Shown: positions 13,241 through 26,190, counted from the stretch's first letter. The stretch: DNA of 64,000 nucleotides from Fasciola hepatica (GCA_948099385.1 CANUEZ040000193.1:1128501-1192500); one strand, 5' to 3'. Translations and numbers: made by a program. Notes: a model not told the origin generated them from the letters alone.

Positions 13241-13244
13241 GAAC

Positions 13245-14140
13245 CAAGATATGCTACTTTGAGGCGATCAATACTGACAGTGTCTGGCTGACCAGCCTAA
13301 TCGATGACAAAATGTTGTTATTTTCGTTACGGGAAATGACATGAAACGGTCCTGAATATGCTGTATGCAGTCGGGGTTTAACAGCCTCACAACGAAGAAA
13401 AACTTGAGAGCATGCAGTTAAATCCTCGGGGATGTGAATGTGACGAATGGAGGACCGATCTGGAAGCGAACGGAGTGATTTCATCTACAACTGGTATTGT
13501 CGAACAAAACTGGAGGGGTAAATAACATCAGGACTGCGTTTGAAAAACTCGCCGGCCAATTGTAGGGGGTTTGCTGAACACCAAACGAGCGTATGGACAA
13601 CATGGTTAAAGGAAGGGAGCCTGTCCGCTTAAAAGAAGGAGAGGTGGAGCCGACAGAGAAGCTCTGAGTTGTCTGTGAAAGCGTGCCACCAATCCATTAG
13701 ATGTTGGGTGATATGCCGTTGTACGAAGATGTTGGAAACCATCGAAAGAAATGGAGTCACGGAAGTGTTTGGACTGAAATTGTGCAGCTTCGTCTGTGGC
13801 GATCGTAGATGGAACACCAAACATGGAAATCCAATGGTGTAAAATTATTTTGGAAATTGTCTCACTGTAGGTGTCAGCTATGAGGACAGCCATGGGCCAA
13901 CGCGTAAAACGATCTATACAAGTGAGGAGACAACGGTGTCCGTCGGCTAGTGGTTAGGGGCCAACAATATCTAAATGGCCATGAGAAAAACGTGCATTGT
14001 CCGTGGGTATTCGGATGAGGGAGGAAAGTACATGCCGATGAATCTTGCTCCGTTGACAGGGTATAAACTTTCTAGAACATATCCGCCAAACGTAGCGATC
14101 AGGAACGAGTATGATGGAGGCACGTATTCCATGATGGGAT
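13245..14140 (-). pseudogene. Ty3/gypsy integrase remnant (CsRn1-like)
   Basis: Integrase inserts retroelement DNA into the genome. Read on the minus strand, an HH..GI-type zinc-binding start and the pair CSRKFIPCQRSKI are followed by the core. The first Asp is in HLDIVGP, then comes IDRFTRWPMAVLIADTYSET, and the second Asp is in TIATDEAAQFQS. The third position reads NGLVARFHRQL, where the family has NGLVERFHRQL, so the catalytic Glu has become Ala. The C-terminal GPY/F module follows (YSGPFHVISRNE, about 13380-13330). A stop at the first-Asp block and frame changes also break the reading. It is continuous with the RT and RNase H remnant upstream. Confidence 0.85.
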
Positions 14141-14609
14141 ATGAAATGTAAATGCTTAAAAATCAGGAGACGAGAGGAACACGGAACAAACGGGCGAGGC
14201 TTGCCAGTAGAGACATCACAAACAATGTATCATTCCCGTCAGGTAGAGGTAAGCGTTTCAATATCAGGGAGGAAAATTAGTGGTAGCTCTGTAGTTCTTG
14301 GTCATTCTTTTGAGCCTGTGCTATCTCGGACCAATGGTGTGCCGCTGGGACGGCTAGTGAACGTATACCTGGGGGAGCGTGGGCTTTAGTCACAGGATTG
14401 CTGGATCCCTGTATGTGATTTATATCGGTGGTACATTAGGAAGTGTGGTCGAGATGCCTAATTTGCCTGAGTGAATAAGGGTTGCTGCTTGAGGCCAATG
14501 CATAAGTCGAGGGCTTTTGATCGGTGAATAGAATGAAGCTCCTACCTTCCAAAATATGTCGAGAGTGTTTTGCTACAAGACAAATTGCAAGCAATTAACG
14601 TTATAAGGT

Positions 14610-15300
14610 GATTCAGTGAGTCTGAGGCGGTTGCAGTATTTGACAGAAAAATGACAAAGACTGTCTGACCCCATTTATAATCTGCAGCAGTTCAGCGCCA
14701 ACGGCTATTTGGGAGGCATCTGTTCCCCATACGAGAATAGCGTTGTCATCATTGCTTAAGTGTGCGGGCGTGCGAACTCGGGACAATGATTGCTTAGCCT
14801 CTTGGAATGCTGATTTAGCTTCGCAAGTCACTGAAAACTGGTGCAGCTCTTTCTTCAAAAAGTTCAGTAACTGGTTGCAAGATCTCCGAACAGTTTGGTA
14901 TGAACCGACGATAGTAGTCGACAGTGCCCAGGAAACGACGGAGCCTCTTGAACGATTGGGGTTTCGGATAGTCCTGTATAGCATTCACTCTGTTTTGGAG
15001 TGGTCGGATAACTTCACTGTCAACATGATGACCAAGGAAATCAACAGATTTGGCAACAAGCATACATTTAGAGGTATTGACTGAGATGCCACAATCTTGG
15101 AAGCGAAGGAATACCTGGCGCAAATGTTCACGATGTTGGTATTCGTCCGTGCTAGCAACGAAGACGCTGCCAACATAAACAAAAGCGAAATCTAGACCAC
15201 ACTTACATGAATCGCTGGAATGTTTGAGCGGCGCCATACTCCCCCAAGGTGAAACTCGCTGTGGTTAGCACGTTAGTTAAGGCTGACTTACTAGCATTGT
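14610..15300 (-). pseudogene. Ty3/gypsy reverse transcriptase and RNase H remnant
   Basis: The minus strand reads, in order: GAAQTFQRFM (end of the RT finger motif), FAFVYVGSVFVAS (where the family has YVDD), VNTSKCMLVAKSVDFLGHHV, then the thumb and connection LRRFLGTVDYYRRFIPNCSE. It ends in the RNase H start ILVWGTDASQIAVGAEL with an Asp in TDAS. The polymerase YVDD is YVGS, so both metal-binding Asp residues are gone. Frame changes occur near 15230 and 14900. The RT start, protease, gag and LTRs were not found upstream of 15300, so the copy is 5' truncated or its 5' half is too decayed to read. It belongs to the same element as the integrase at 13245-14140. Confidence 0.85.
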
Positions 15301-18300
15301 AGTTTCCGCCAGATTCCCGATCGGGACTGGACGCCAACCCAAAATCAAACAGTTCAGCACAACACATTAGAAAAGAAGGAACTGGACTGAGATGTACATA
15401 CGAAACGTGTGTCTGTCCCATGTGTTTCCGTATGTTGTTCCACAATAGGAAGCATTCACTTTGTCGAGTATGTGGCACAACCAGTCTTTCAACATCGAAC
15501 CACCCAGATGAACAATGAACACTAAAGAATATTTTCAATTTACATAGTTTTCTCATGTCTCACCCTAAGCCAATGAGATCCACTGTTTGATGCATTAGAA
15601 TAATCATATTATTAATCTGGGCGTAGTTGATATTTTCGTCCTAGGAAATTTAGGAACAGATGAAAACACTTGTTACGGGATTTTATCATGCACGGCTCGC
15701 AGTTTTTAATTGTTGTCAATTTTACAACTGAGATTCTTGGTGCTTGTTTCTACCATGTAATTCTATTTGGACGACAGTTCGGGCGTGCCTCGTCTCCCGA
15801 TGAAGCTGCTGCCTATGCATTGTCTTCAGAATGATTGCAGTGGTTATCACAGGTGAGAAATGTCGAGATAATGGAGTTGTCTGCAGCAGGATTTCTCAGA
15901 TCTAAGGAGACAAAATATAGCCACTTTCTACTATGGACACGTTCGGAAAACTTGAACAAGGATTCACTCAAACTACCCACAACCACATGCATTCGGCTTT
16001 TCCACCCTGAGCAGATGAGTTCACATATTCACACTGGATATCAGCCGATCAAGCTTCATCATACGGAAACTATGTTAGCTGTTCGAATGAATGCCTACTT
16101 GAGGTAGTGTATACGTCCTCGACAAAACGGATAAATCAGTTTTACTCAGATGGAGAGATTCTTCGAAAATGTTATTTCAAAGTTTACACGAACCTAAAAT
16201 CTGCATTGAAATCCGACTGTGAGAGAGTGATTTTGTAGTTTTCCATTCGGTTTACCAGTTTTATCCACAAATTTGTATTTCCTTATTTGGTCTTGCATTA
16301 TACAATAAATCTGTTGATAGATGTTGCACTACAACAAGTGTGAAGCTGAATAACTCCGTTTTCTGTGTCCAAGGTGGACCAGACCACAATGTTTCACTGC
16401 CTCATCTGAACTATTCACTCTATTTATTAGGTACACCTTTCCATTGTGTTCCGTGTCTTCCCTTTTGAGGAATTCTCATTTTATACATCCCAGTATATAG
16501 TTTGATCCCGTGGGGCGCGATGCTTTTGGATTTTTCCTCTCTTATCACGTGTTATTTCCGGATTTTATTTATTTTATTCCAGATTGACTGCCTTGATTTT
16601 ACTGGGGTGTGCAACTAGGGAAAATGAAGTTTACCTAACTTAGTCTTTACCTCATTTACTCATTTACACCACCAATCAGCCGTGATGTTTGAACCAAATG
16701 AACCTCATCCATTGGTATCTCCGGTTGATTTGAGGGCTGGCAGATGATTCATAATCCTGTTCTGTCTGTCTAAATGTATCTGTGTGTATCTGTGTGGGTA
16801 GACATTTCATTGGCCTTCTCGAAGCCCGTTTGTTGTCATTATTTACACCAAAATATGATCAGTCAGTCACCTAAGGTCGTATTTATTTGCTTCATCTGCA
16901 CTAGTCAGTCGAATTCCTTGCTTCTGTCTAAAAAGAGGTTTGCGTATTGGGCATCTCGCTCGATCTTGTGAATCGAATGTCGCCATGTCTTGTGCTCTGG
17001 GTCCTCGTATCTTTCCGTTTGATTGATGTTATCGGTGACAATAACGAGTTCTGTGATTTATCCTCCAAGCTTCATTTGATTTTGGATTACCCGCGACTAA
17101 GTTCAATAGAACCAGTTTTTGCTTTGTGATTTTTGGAAGTCATATACCCATGTACTTTTCTGTTGGTAAAACTGTTGCACTTTACTATGAGGTGTGATTT
17201 ATTTTCGAGAGCTTTTCATGCTTCCATGACATCATTTGCAATATTTTGGGTGGTAATTCCGTGCACGGAATTAGATTGAGACTCCACTTCTGTGAGTGAC
17301 CGGACGACCGAGATACGTGTAAAGCCCCGGATCGAACTTAATGAACACCGAGATTGTCTGGGTATGCGGTTCTACTATAAATAATCGTGGAATAAAATTA
17401 ATGAATAATACAAATCTCAATTCGTCAGGTATCTCGGGTATGATAGTCTTTCAATGCACCTTCTCAAACAAGGTGCGTCTTTCGATGCGAAAATAATGCG
17501 TGAAATTGATCAACATTCCAGAGGGAAATAGGACAGCGCGCAGCTGTGTCCAAATGGTTGCCTACAATGGCAAAAGACAGCGTCAGTTACGGTGCCTTTA
17601 CAAAAACAGCCACAGCTGCATCAAGGGGGGCTCAAGACAGCGCTCGTTTGTGTCCAATAATGCCGATGAACCTGGTCACTGACAATCAGACGAGATGTGA
17701 TCAGTGTCAACATGTGACACATGTGAGTGGGCAGAGATTACAGTTTCACGCCGCTCAAACGGGAACCAATCAAATGAAGGAAGTGAGATGCACACAAATG
17801 AACCAAGCAGTCAAGTATTTGAACGTGATTGTATTTGTGTGTGGTGAGCGGCTCAAAACAAACCCTGCCACACGGAATGGGTCGGGGGCACGAGTGAACT
17901 GAGACAGAGAGCAGAAAATTCATGAACTGTCCACCAAAAGGTGTGTGTATGTGTGTCAACGAGTGTGCGACAAACCAGACGAGTGATTACGACTTTTCAG
18001 GCCAAGCTAAAGGCAGCGCGTGCTACGTCAATAGTGCGAATATCAACGGCATCGAGGTTGGACTAGTGAAGAAAATAAGCATGAAATAGACACGAAGGTC
18101 CTGGTTCTAAGAAAATAAAAACAACATCGTATGACCTAAGATACAGTGCCCGAATGTGAAATAAACAACGGGAAAGAGGGTCATGTGTACTCTGAAACAC
18201 GTGGTCCACAGGACTAACGAATTCATGACTGACTGAGTCATGTATGGGCCTTCTCTGTTGCTGGTAGTTTTTCACAAAATTGTTTCTAATACTCGTGTTT

Positions 18301-19247
18301 TCCGGTTAGAAATGTACTTGACCCCTTTGTAGAGGCTCTCTCCATGCATATTCACATACAGCTGCAGTCAGAATGAGAATGAAAAATGATTTTCTTCATT
18401 AAAAGCTTTAGGTTCGTAACTTTCTTTACACAACCATTGAAATAAGTTGGACTTATAAAAATCGCGAATGAAATAATTCCACGGTAAATCGTAATACTTA
18501 GTACGAAGTTGTTATTACTCAACCTAGCTGACTTTGGTTAATATGGTTGTTCCTGGACACACAGATCATTTGAAAATCTATTATAAATAAATTTAAAGCC
18601 ATTCGAATAATAATCATCTTATGCGCTTCTCAGCATTCAGGTGTAAATATGTATCTAGCCTGGATCAATTACTTCTATTGAAGTTTCTGTCATATTTCTG
18701 CGTAGTGGAAATAAACAAGCGCAAAACAAAATCATTTAGACAACACTGTATCGTCTGGTGTTTTATCACCACTTTCTCGGTTGTCTGTTTGTTCACAAGG
18801 AAAAAGCTGTCCACCTTTTTGGAGTATGATCTCAAATTGAGGTCACATGAGCTTGATCCATTAAACGATCAATATGCTTTCACAATGATAAGATAAATGC
18901 TCTTTCATGGAGGGAAATTTTCACCATGCTGGCAAGTAAGAGAAAGATAAAATCGTGAAACGTCCATGTAAGATTCCCCTAAACATTTCGTGAACGAATG
19001 TCATCCCTTGCTTCATTTATTTAAAAGAAGACATTACTGAAGCAAGTGATGGGACAAAAAGACAATATGATCGACTCGGGTAGTAATGTGTCCTCAGGTT
19101 GGTGAGAAGTGCGATCGAATAGCAACTAATATGTCCAGAAAGAGAGAGAATTCCTGTTCAATATCATGCATGCTGTTACGATGAGTGATGAAGTGAATTG
19201 AGGCGACTAATCCGTTGAGCAATTAGAAGCCGGTATGATATGCCCAG
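15301..19247. other. No recognisable gene
   Basis: Only short unassigned ORFs (the longest is 118 codons at 17546-17902, plus) with no family motifs, splice partners or repeats that I could support. 17500-18000 is poorer in T than its neighbours and rich in CA/GA words. Confidence 0.4.
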
Positions 19248-20066
19248 TATGGCCGGTTACTTGTTGCATTGCGAAGGAATTCGAATTTCACAGTGACTTC
19301 TTTTGGCTAGCGATAACATTTCCGTGTTCCGCGGGGAAGCTAGGGGTTCACCAAGACACTCTGTACCGCGAAAGGTTCCCAGAGGAACTTACTCCAGTGG
19401 CTTTTAGGTTGTAAACCTCATTAGGTTGGTCGAATAAAGCTGAAATAAATCTTGATCGTCCAAGCTGAGGGGTCAAAACCTACGACAATATTATCAACAC
19501 AGAATTCATCAGGCTGAAACGACTATTTTTCCAGTTTTACAAATCGAGATTTTCTGCAAGGAAACTCTGTTGCGAGGAGATTTGTGAGAAGATGAGAGTG
19601 ACGTAAACAATTTGGGGTATATGCGATTACAGTATTCAAACCGTAGAAATAGTAAAGATTCATTTACAGCAATTGCGCAATAAAAGCCCTCATTTGGTTA
19701 TGTCAGAAGGCTTTTTAAGTGTTCGAGAAACGATTTGATACACTTCCTCCTAATTGACATCACATTTTTGTGTCAGGTTTTGTCATTTTATGTAGAAGAC
19801 ATAATAATTCCAATAACTACAATTCTATTCAAAATTCGACAGAAAATGCATTGAATTTTTCGGGGTTTTTCTCTAGGCTAAGTGACCACCAATAGTTGTG
19901 TTTGTTGCAGACTGAATATGATTATCGATGAGCCTAATTCTGATATTTACCTATGTTTGGTGTGGAAGTTGAAACTGTAAGTTAAGAATATACTACTGTA
20001 AAAGATAATCGGACATCTGACAGTCATATTTTGCGCTACATGCAAATAAGCGATCAGTTCGAATTC
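19248..20066 (+). repeat. Tandem duplication, unit 1
   Basis: Starts at CAGTATGG, continues TTGCATTGCGAAGGAATT, and ends near TTCGAATTCAG. The whole stretch aligns end to end with unit 2 (20068-20884), including CATCAGGCTGAAACGAC, ATAATCGGACATC and GCATTGAATTTT. I estimate 80-88% identity by eye. There is no coding signal. Head-to-tail order with no spacer points to a local duplication or a two-copy satellite. Confidence 0.85.
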
Positions 20067-20067
20067 A

Positions 20068-20884
20068 GTATGGGTGGTCACTGGTTGCATTGCGAAGGAA
20101 TTTGAATTTCATAGTGATTTTTTGGCTATCGATATCATTTCCGTGTTCTGTAGAGAGGCAAGGGGTTCATCAAGATGCTTTATATGGTAAATAATTCCCA
20201 GAAGAGCTTCTTCCAGTGTCTTTTAGTTTATGAACCTCATTAGGCTGGTTGAATACAACTGGAATAAATCTTGATCATCCAAGCCCAGGGATCATTACCT
20301 ACGACACTATCATCAACATAGAATTCATCAGGCTGAAACGACTATTTTTCCAGTTTTACGATTTGTGATTTCGTGCAAGGAAAACTCGGTTGCGAGATGT
20401 GTGAGGAGATGAGGGTGACATAAGCATTCTGGGGTATATGCGTTTACACTAATCAAACCGTAGAAATTCCAAAGAATCATTTGCAGTAGTTGCCTCATGC
20501 AATCCCTGATCTGACTACGTGAGAAAGCTTTTCAAGTGTTCGTGAAGCACGTTTATACACTTTCTTCTAATTGACACCACATTTTTGTGTCAGATTGTAA
20601 CATTTTATGTAGAGAACATAATAATTTCAACTACAATTCCATTCAAGATTCGACAAAATTTGCATTGAATTTTCCAATGTTTTGTCCTCTAGGCTAAGTG
20701 ACCACCAGTAACTGTGTTTTTTGCAGACCGAATATGACCATCTATGTGCTTAGTTCCAAAATTCACCTATATTGCCTGGGAAAAGTGTGATTGTAACGGT
20801 ACGAATATACTACTGTAAAATATAATCGGACATCGGACGGTCATGGTTTGCGCTGCATGCAAATCAGCGGACATTTCGAATTCA
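20068..20884 (+). repeat. Tandem duplication, unit 2
   Basis: Second unit, beginning CAGTATGGGTGG and ending TTCGAATTCAA. It is the same length as unit 1 within a few bases. After 20885 the sequence does not restart the unit, and before 19248 no third unit is visible. Confidence 0.85.
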
Positions 20885-21895
20885 ATTATAACCAGTATTT
20901 TTGAACAAAGGACTTTCACGTTCAAAATGCAGTGTGAGGTGGGAATTCAAACTCACGTTTTCATAGGACGGCAACAACATTGTTCGCCCTAACATAAAAT
21001 TAAAATATGTTCAGCGTAACTGACAGGATTAGGATCATGAGAAAACAATTTTCGATTCACTGTTGTATAAGACAGGCCATAAGTACAATACCATTGTGTT
21101 AAATCAACCAGAGCTTGCTTGATACTGATTTTGGAAACAGATGGTTTAATATTAGCTCATAGTCACAGTATTTGTAGTATGCTCAATAATCCCCGTATCC
21201 ACCTCATATCAGCCGAGCTTCATTTTCCATTACGGTAAGCATTGCTAGCAGCCGAACGTCAATTTTCAAAGGAAAGGGTTTGCTAGATACTTGACTGATT
21301 GTAATAGTACTTCAGGATAAGACCACATTCCTGTCTTGATAATAAGCGAAATATTACGAGGGAGAAAACGTGTGGGCTTGGTAGGACGCATTGAGAAACA
21401 AAGGTAGGTACAATGGTGAATTTAGAGCAGAATCTCCTGAACTGTTGAATTTGAAATATAACGCAATTAGCTGATGGAATTTTCAAAATCAGGTAGGCGT
21501 TCAATATCACTTTAAGGCCCTCAGTACATTCGTCATTAATTAATAATTTGAGCTATCTTCCGTCAACTCCAGTGCTTGTAGTACGTTCCGAAAAATAGTC
21601 AGTATGTCTTGCCAATGCATCAGAGAGACTGTCCAGGAAATGATGCTTCTACACAAACAACGGTCTGCGAATGGGTTCAAAAGGTTAAAGAATCGTCATT
21701 AAATAGGCGTGTGAGAAAATTACCGGAGATATGTCGCAAACTGCTGGTTAAACTAAATAGATTGGGCGCATAATATGATTCTTTTCGTCTTATATCGTAA
21801 AGACACGCGCATGCCAGCTATATTGACTTGAAGTTAAACGGCGATGCTCCTGCAAATCCACGTTGAAATACCTCGCCCAGTTATTGGATAAAAAT
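20885..21895. other. No recognisable gene
   Basis: No coding or repeat signal supported. A 75-codon minus ORF at 21283-21510 is unassigned. Confidence 0.4.
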
Positions 21896-21899
21896 TCAC

Positions 21900-22030
21900 C
21901 TCCGTACGAAGGGCACCCCAGAAGAATTGGTTTACCATCGGAATCTGCGGAAATAATCATACGGTTGGTTTGGAAAGCTGGTTCATAATATTGTATTTCT
22001 GGTAAAATACTAAAATTCTGATGTACGTTT
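21900..22030 (-). CDS. Candidate exon, unidentified gene
   Basis: The minus strand has a pyrimidine-rich acceptor (TGTGTTGCGCCAG) just before 22030 and a donor GAG|GTGAAT at the low end. The open frame between includes SADSDGKPILLGCPSYGG. Its composition looks like real protein rather than antisense noise, but I do not recognise it. It lies in line with candidate exons at 22.9-25.6 kb on the same strand. If it reads through the donor, the frame stays open to 21790. Confidence 0.3.
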
Positions 22031-22710
22031 CTGGCGCAACACACCGGAAAATGCAATGATGTAATACAGCAGTCTCGTTTCATGTCGATCATCGTCTCAT
22101 TGTCGGATAGATGTCTGGAAGTTCATGTGTTTCGTAGAATAAAACCATTTATATGAACATGAAGTTTCAAATCAAATTAACGGTTAGTTGATCAGAATGA
22201 CAATATAGGCGTCTAATAAAGTACCATGCGAAAGTGGGAATAATTTTGATGATCGTAATGTGGGAAGTTGCCTCATGACGCGTAAGTTGGCGTCCATGTA
22301 CAATGCAGTTTGAAACCAACTGATATAAATTATCAAACAAATGCACCATCATCATCAGCCATCACGACAGCATGGCATCTCAGCACACTTCTTTGTCTTT
22401 TGGGTAGATATTCGTGAAAGTCAAAATTAGTAAACAGTGGTATCATTGGTTCTCCGATCACGAGTAAGCTCCATCTCGTTCTCGATCTCGCCCACCAGCC
22501 CTAATCAGAAGACTCTTCTGTCTCTAATTCATCTCCATTTATTAGCTCATAACATAATCATTATGTAATATAAACGAGTCACTGTTATGAAGCATTGCAC
22601 CACTAACTAATTATATCAAACTGCATAACTTTTCTTCCCATTGGCTGATTGGTGGTACGGCCAGCCGCCGCTCGGAGGAAATCTCTTCTCTTTGTGTCGA
22701 TCCGCGCCGT

Positions 22711-22953
22711 CTATCTACTCTGCCGTCGTTCGCGGTTCCTTTGGCCTGGATTCTGGTCAGGGGCTGATATGATGTCTGTGAACGACACTAGGCCGTCTTT
22801 AGACCATCTGGACTTTCCCTCCAATTCATGTTGTCTACTGACAGTGGTTTCAATGGTAAAATTCGTGATTCGATCGGCATGAAGTGAATACAAAATTACC
22901 GGAAAGACCAACCTAGGATTGCTTTGAGTTTTTTCCACCTCAACCATGTCAGG
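22711..22953 (-). CDS. Candidate exon, unidentified gene
   Basis: Minus strand. The acceptor CATTTCAG lies before 22953. The open frame includes NPRLVFPVILYSLHADRITN and GLVSFTDIISAPDQNPG. No clear donor was found at the low end and the frame stops at 22711. The start phase does not fit the end phase of the exon at 23034-23203, so either an exon between them is missing or one boundary is wrong. The family was not recognised. Confidence 0.25.
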   Translation of the reverse strand, partial: PDMVEVEKTQSNPRLVFPVILYSLHADRITNFTIETTVSRQHELEGKSRWSKDGLVSFTDIISAPDQNPGQRNRERRQSR

Positions 22954-23033
22954 CTGAAATGAGGTCCAGTGGTTATTCGACTATCCAGACCATTTCTTCT
23001 GTACGGCTGGAAATTCGTAAAAACACAGCTTAC

Positions 23034-23203
23034 AAAGTAGGGTTTTTTCCAATATATACAAAAGCGAATATCTGATTTTCTTCTTTAACCCAGTTTGACG
23101 CAAGTGATCAACAAAATAACGACCATCCACCGTCAATAGTTCAGAAGTGGGAAGAACTTCTTCAATATCCCAACATGAATGTCCTATGTTAGTGCACAAA
23201 CTT
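23034..23203 (-). CDS. Candidate exon with strong donor, unidentified gene
   Basis: Minus strand, 170 nt, between acceptor GAACGCAG and donor TTT|GTAAGC. The peptide includes CWDIEEVLPTSELLTVDG and RYFVDHLRQTGLKKKIRY. The protein-like composition and good splice sites favour a true exon, but the family is unknown to me. If the upstream exon uses the donor AAC|GTGGGT (exon end 25329), the two exons join in frame. The gap between them holds a decayed non-LTR element, which would then be intronic. Confidence 0.35.
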
Positions 23204-23839
23204 CTGCGTTCAGAACAAACCAAAATGTTGTTATATTGTGATCATTCCTAACTGAATACCATCAAGCGTTCCTGTTTTACTTTTGGAAACATCAAAATTG
23301 TTTCCTTCAGATGGATGTCTTGTAGCTGGTGGCTTCAGGTGGGGTGCCCACTGCATGCGGCCATTATATGGGATTATTTGTGATGCTTTTAGCGTCCGCT
23401 CTAATTACGGTAACGTGTTCATACAAATGCGAACCCCGTGAAGATATCTAGTTAAATTTATCGTCGAGAGCAGCGTTTCCAAATACATTTGGGTCTTACG
23501 CATGACATTACCTCAACGCCATCAATCACGTTGGGGAGGGTAGGCTTTAGCCACACCTGACGGAATAGAATAACATGATGTATTCCAACTATACTCCAGG
23601 AAGTCACTTTTGTTTGTTACCAATGAAGATGTCATAAAACCCATCTGCATCATTCATGCTAGAAAAAGACAGATGAGAGAAGCTTGTGTTATCGACAAGG
23701 AGAGATAGGTAATTCGTGACGGATTGGGATTCATCAGAGAGATTCAGAAGTCCATAGGAAAGAAAGACTAGGGGAAAAGGAAATACATGGCATGCGAAAT
23801 CATTTTTATTCGTCAAAGAAAGGGTATTGGGGGCGTAAA

Positions 23840-25230
23840 TTATTAGACTCCGATAGGAACAAGGGTGTTGACAACCAACCTCCAGTAGTCGGGAATTTTC
23901 CTGCCTTTCAGGCCCTGGCGGAACAGTTCGGAGAAAATAGGCGAAAGATTGGCCGCCCACTCCTTGAGGGCTATAGAGTGGAGGCCATCAGGTCCATAGA
24001 ATTTCCTAGAATTTAAAAGAATAAGTTTTTTTAACGTCAGGGGTGATGACACATAAAGGAGTCATGTTTGAGGGCTCAAACCAGGGAAATATGGAAATTG
24101 GAGGCCCAGATTTCCTATTTAATAGTAAATTTAGAGCTTCGATATCTACAGCAGCAGACTTGGGTTTGAATGAACCTAAATATAAATCTTTCAGTAGCTA
24201 TCATGTCTCTATGGGTTTTGTGTTCCACGAGGCGTGTGTGTGATTCATTCTGGATAGCTCAATCTTGATTGATTTCGTTGAGCTTTTTACCTTCGTGTAA
24301 TCCCTGCTTTTGGAAGCATATCCTTTTCGGTGACTGAATTGGTTGAAGTAAGGAGATGAGAAGCGATCGGGGCGAATGTAAAGTGTCTCGAAAAGAACAG
24401 CAACGGTTAAAGCGAAAATTAAGGTAACTAGTACGGTGATCCCAAGATAAAGAGATGTCAGCCTTTGAGAATACAGAAAATCCAGTTTGACTAATCATTT
24501 CATTTACTTTCAGCATGTTCTGCGGAGAAGTCTGTCATTTGCGAACTTTGAGGACGCGAGATTGAGTGAAGCCTCGGTGGTTGCTGTGGCTATAAGTCTT
24601 AGGCAAAACCTTGATCTTAGCGTGGTCTGAAGAGCCAAGAGTGGAACAACATTAGGCGAAAAACGTCTTTGGGCAAATGACTAAGAAAAAATCTAGGAAG
24701 GCATCCAATCCAGTTGGCAGTGTTTACTAGGCCGACAGAAAAAAATGAATTAGCATCACAACGAGTAAAATCACCTTTAGCTGTACGCAAAGAAGTGTTT
24801 GCTTATTCTATTAGGACTTGTGAAATGGAATCAACAAGTTCTTGGTATTCAGCGGTAGAAAGTTTCATTGACATATAAACAATCACAAGCCTATTAGAAT
24901 GGAAATTACCCAAATGTTTAGGCTTGCGTTGAATAAAGGAGGAACTAATGTATATATTCGAATACATAAACACGAGATTGACATTTTGGCACCAATGATT
25001 GTCATCATATATGAAAACACCGCCACCTCGCTTCCTTTGTGAAACAGAGCGATCCACATTATACACAGTGAAACCACTTAGCTCAACTATTTCTCCATCA
25101 ATGTTACTGTAAAACCACGTTTCTTGTAGTACTATTGCACCCAGTAGAGAATATTCATTTGATCTGACAAGGTCTGCATGATTTCCTCGGCTTCCGTTGA
25201 TACTCGATGAATTTCTCGAGATAACCATTG
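23840..25230 (-). pseudogene. Decayed non-LTR retrotransposon (endonuclease and RT start)
   Basis: The minus strand reads an APE-type endonuclease start: VLQETWFYSN, then GFTVYNVDRS, then KRGGGVFIYDDNHW (about 25160-25010), followed by TAEYQELVDSISQVL. After a long damaged stretch full of stops, an RT start appears at about 24050-23850: LLNSRKFYGPDGLHSIALKE and GRKIPDYWR, the same motif order as in CR1/Jockey elements. The RT core was not found below 23843. It lies in the same orientation as flanking candidate exons, so it may sit in an intron. Confidence 0.7.
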
Positions 25231-25324
25231 GATAGCAATTTTTTTTTGATTTCCCTTCTCTTTATTTTGTGCTTGATCACTGGTGCTGATTTTTTGCGCT
25301 CTGTTGAAATGAATTCGGACTAAC

Positions 25325-25560
25325 CCACGTTTCTAGGCCATTGGTGCAAAGCTCGAAAATTGTAAAAAGCGACCACCACACGTTGCTTTGCGGTAAGTAC
25401 TCCTTTGCAATGTTCTCGGGATTGCTAATATTATCTTTTGGTCGAATAGCAAACGCTTTGTACCTGGTAAATTCATCGGAAATATAACAGATTTTTTTCC
25501 TAATGCTTGACTGGGATATGAACTTCACATGGCTAGGTTCTTCGAATGACCAATAATTCA
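25325..25560 (-). CDS. Candidate exon, unidentified gene
   Basis: Minus strand, 236 nt, from acceptor GTATGTAG to donor TGG|GTTAGT (or 4 nt earlier, AAC|GTGGGT). The peptide includes NYWSFEEPSHVKFISQSSI, SDEFTRYKAFAIRPKDN and NVWWSLFTIFELCTNGLETW. There are no internal stops, and the composition is unlike the surrounding intergenic ORFs. It was not recognised. It is probably part of the same minus-strand gene as 23034-23203. A further ORF at 25653-25847 (minus; ESILVNLDLPEAGTIYFNP) may be an exon upstream, but its borders are unclear. Confidence 0.35.
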
Positions 25561-26188
25561 CTACATACAAGTAAACCTTACAACATTCGTGTTATTCACC
25601 TGCGACTTCATGACACAACAAAATGTGGCCCACGTGAAACAATGAATACGATTTACACCACCATTTCGTCATAATGACACAAATGAACAATCGCGGAGTG
25701 TAATGAACTTATGCTGGGAGAAGACTTCCCGTGAGGTTTATATGAGCCTCTGCAGACACGATGTGGATTAAAGTAAATTGTTCCAGCTTCTGGCAGATCT
25801 AAATTCACGAGTATGCTCTCAACACCCATAGTCTCATGTTGCAACAATGAACAAATTAAATAAGATTGTTGTTCTTTTGTCTACTGATTTATTTTCAATG
25901 ATATGCAGCAAGGCTTTCAGGATCCAAAACGGACGTGATTCACAAAGGATCACCCCCTAGAAGTTGGATACTAACGTGATGATTTCACAAAACTCTTTGG
26001 ACTGGTTGATATGGGATGCAATGAATCACGCCCGTGTGTATATAGCAGGCGCATTGTCAGAGAAACTCCGCATAACGGAGAGTTCCTCTGGCTTCGCAAA
26101 CCACACATTTCAAATGTGCCCCATCAGAAACAAAAAGAGTCAAGCAATATTTCGCATGGGGTTACTCATTCTGTTTTCCTGGATATAT

Positions 26189-26190
<2 letters not shown>

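Noticed and set aside
17546..17902. 118-codon ORF with Cys-x2-Cys
   Set aside because: Only one C-x2-C, overlapped by other open frames on both strands, with no splice partner.
19505..19530. CATCAGGCTGAAACGAC, a hammerhead-like word (also at 20325)
   Set aside because: The spacing of the two core words is wrong on both strands and no stems form.
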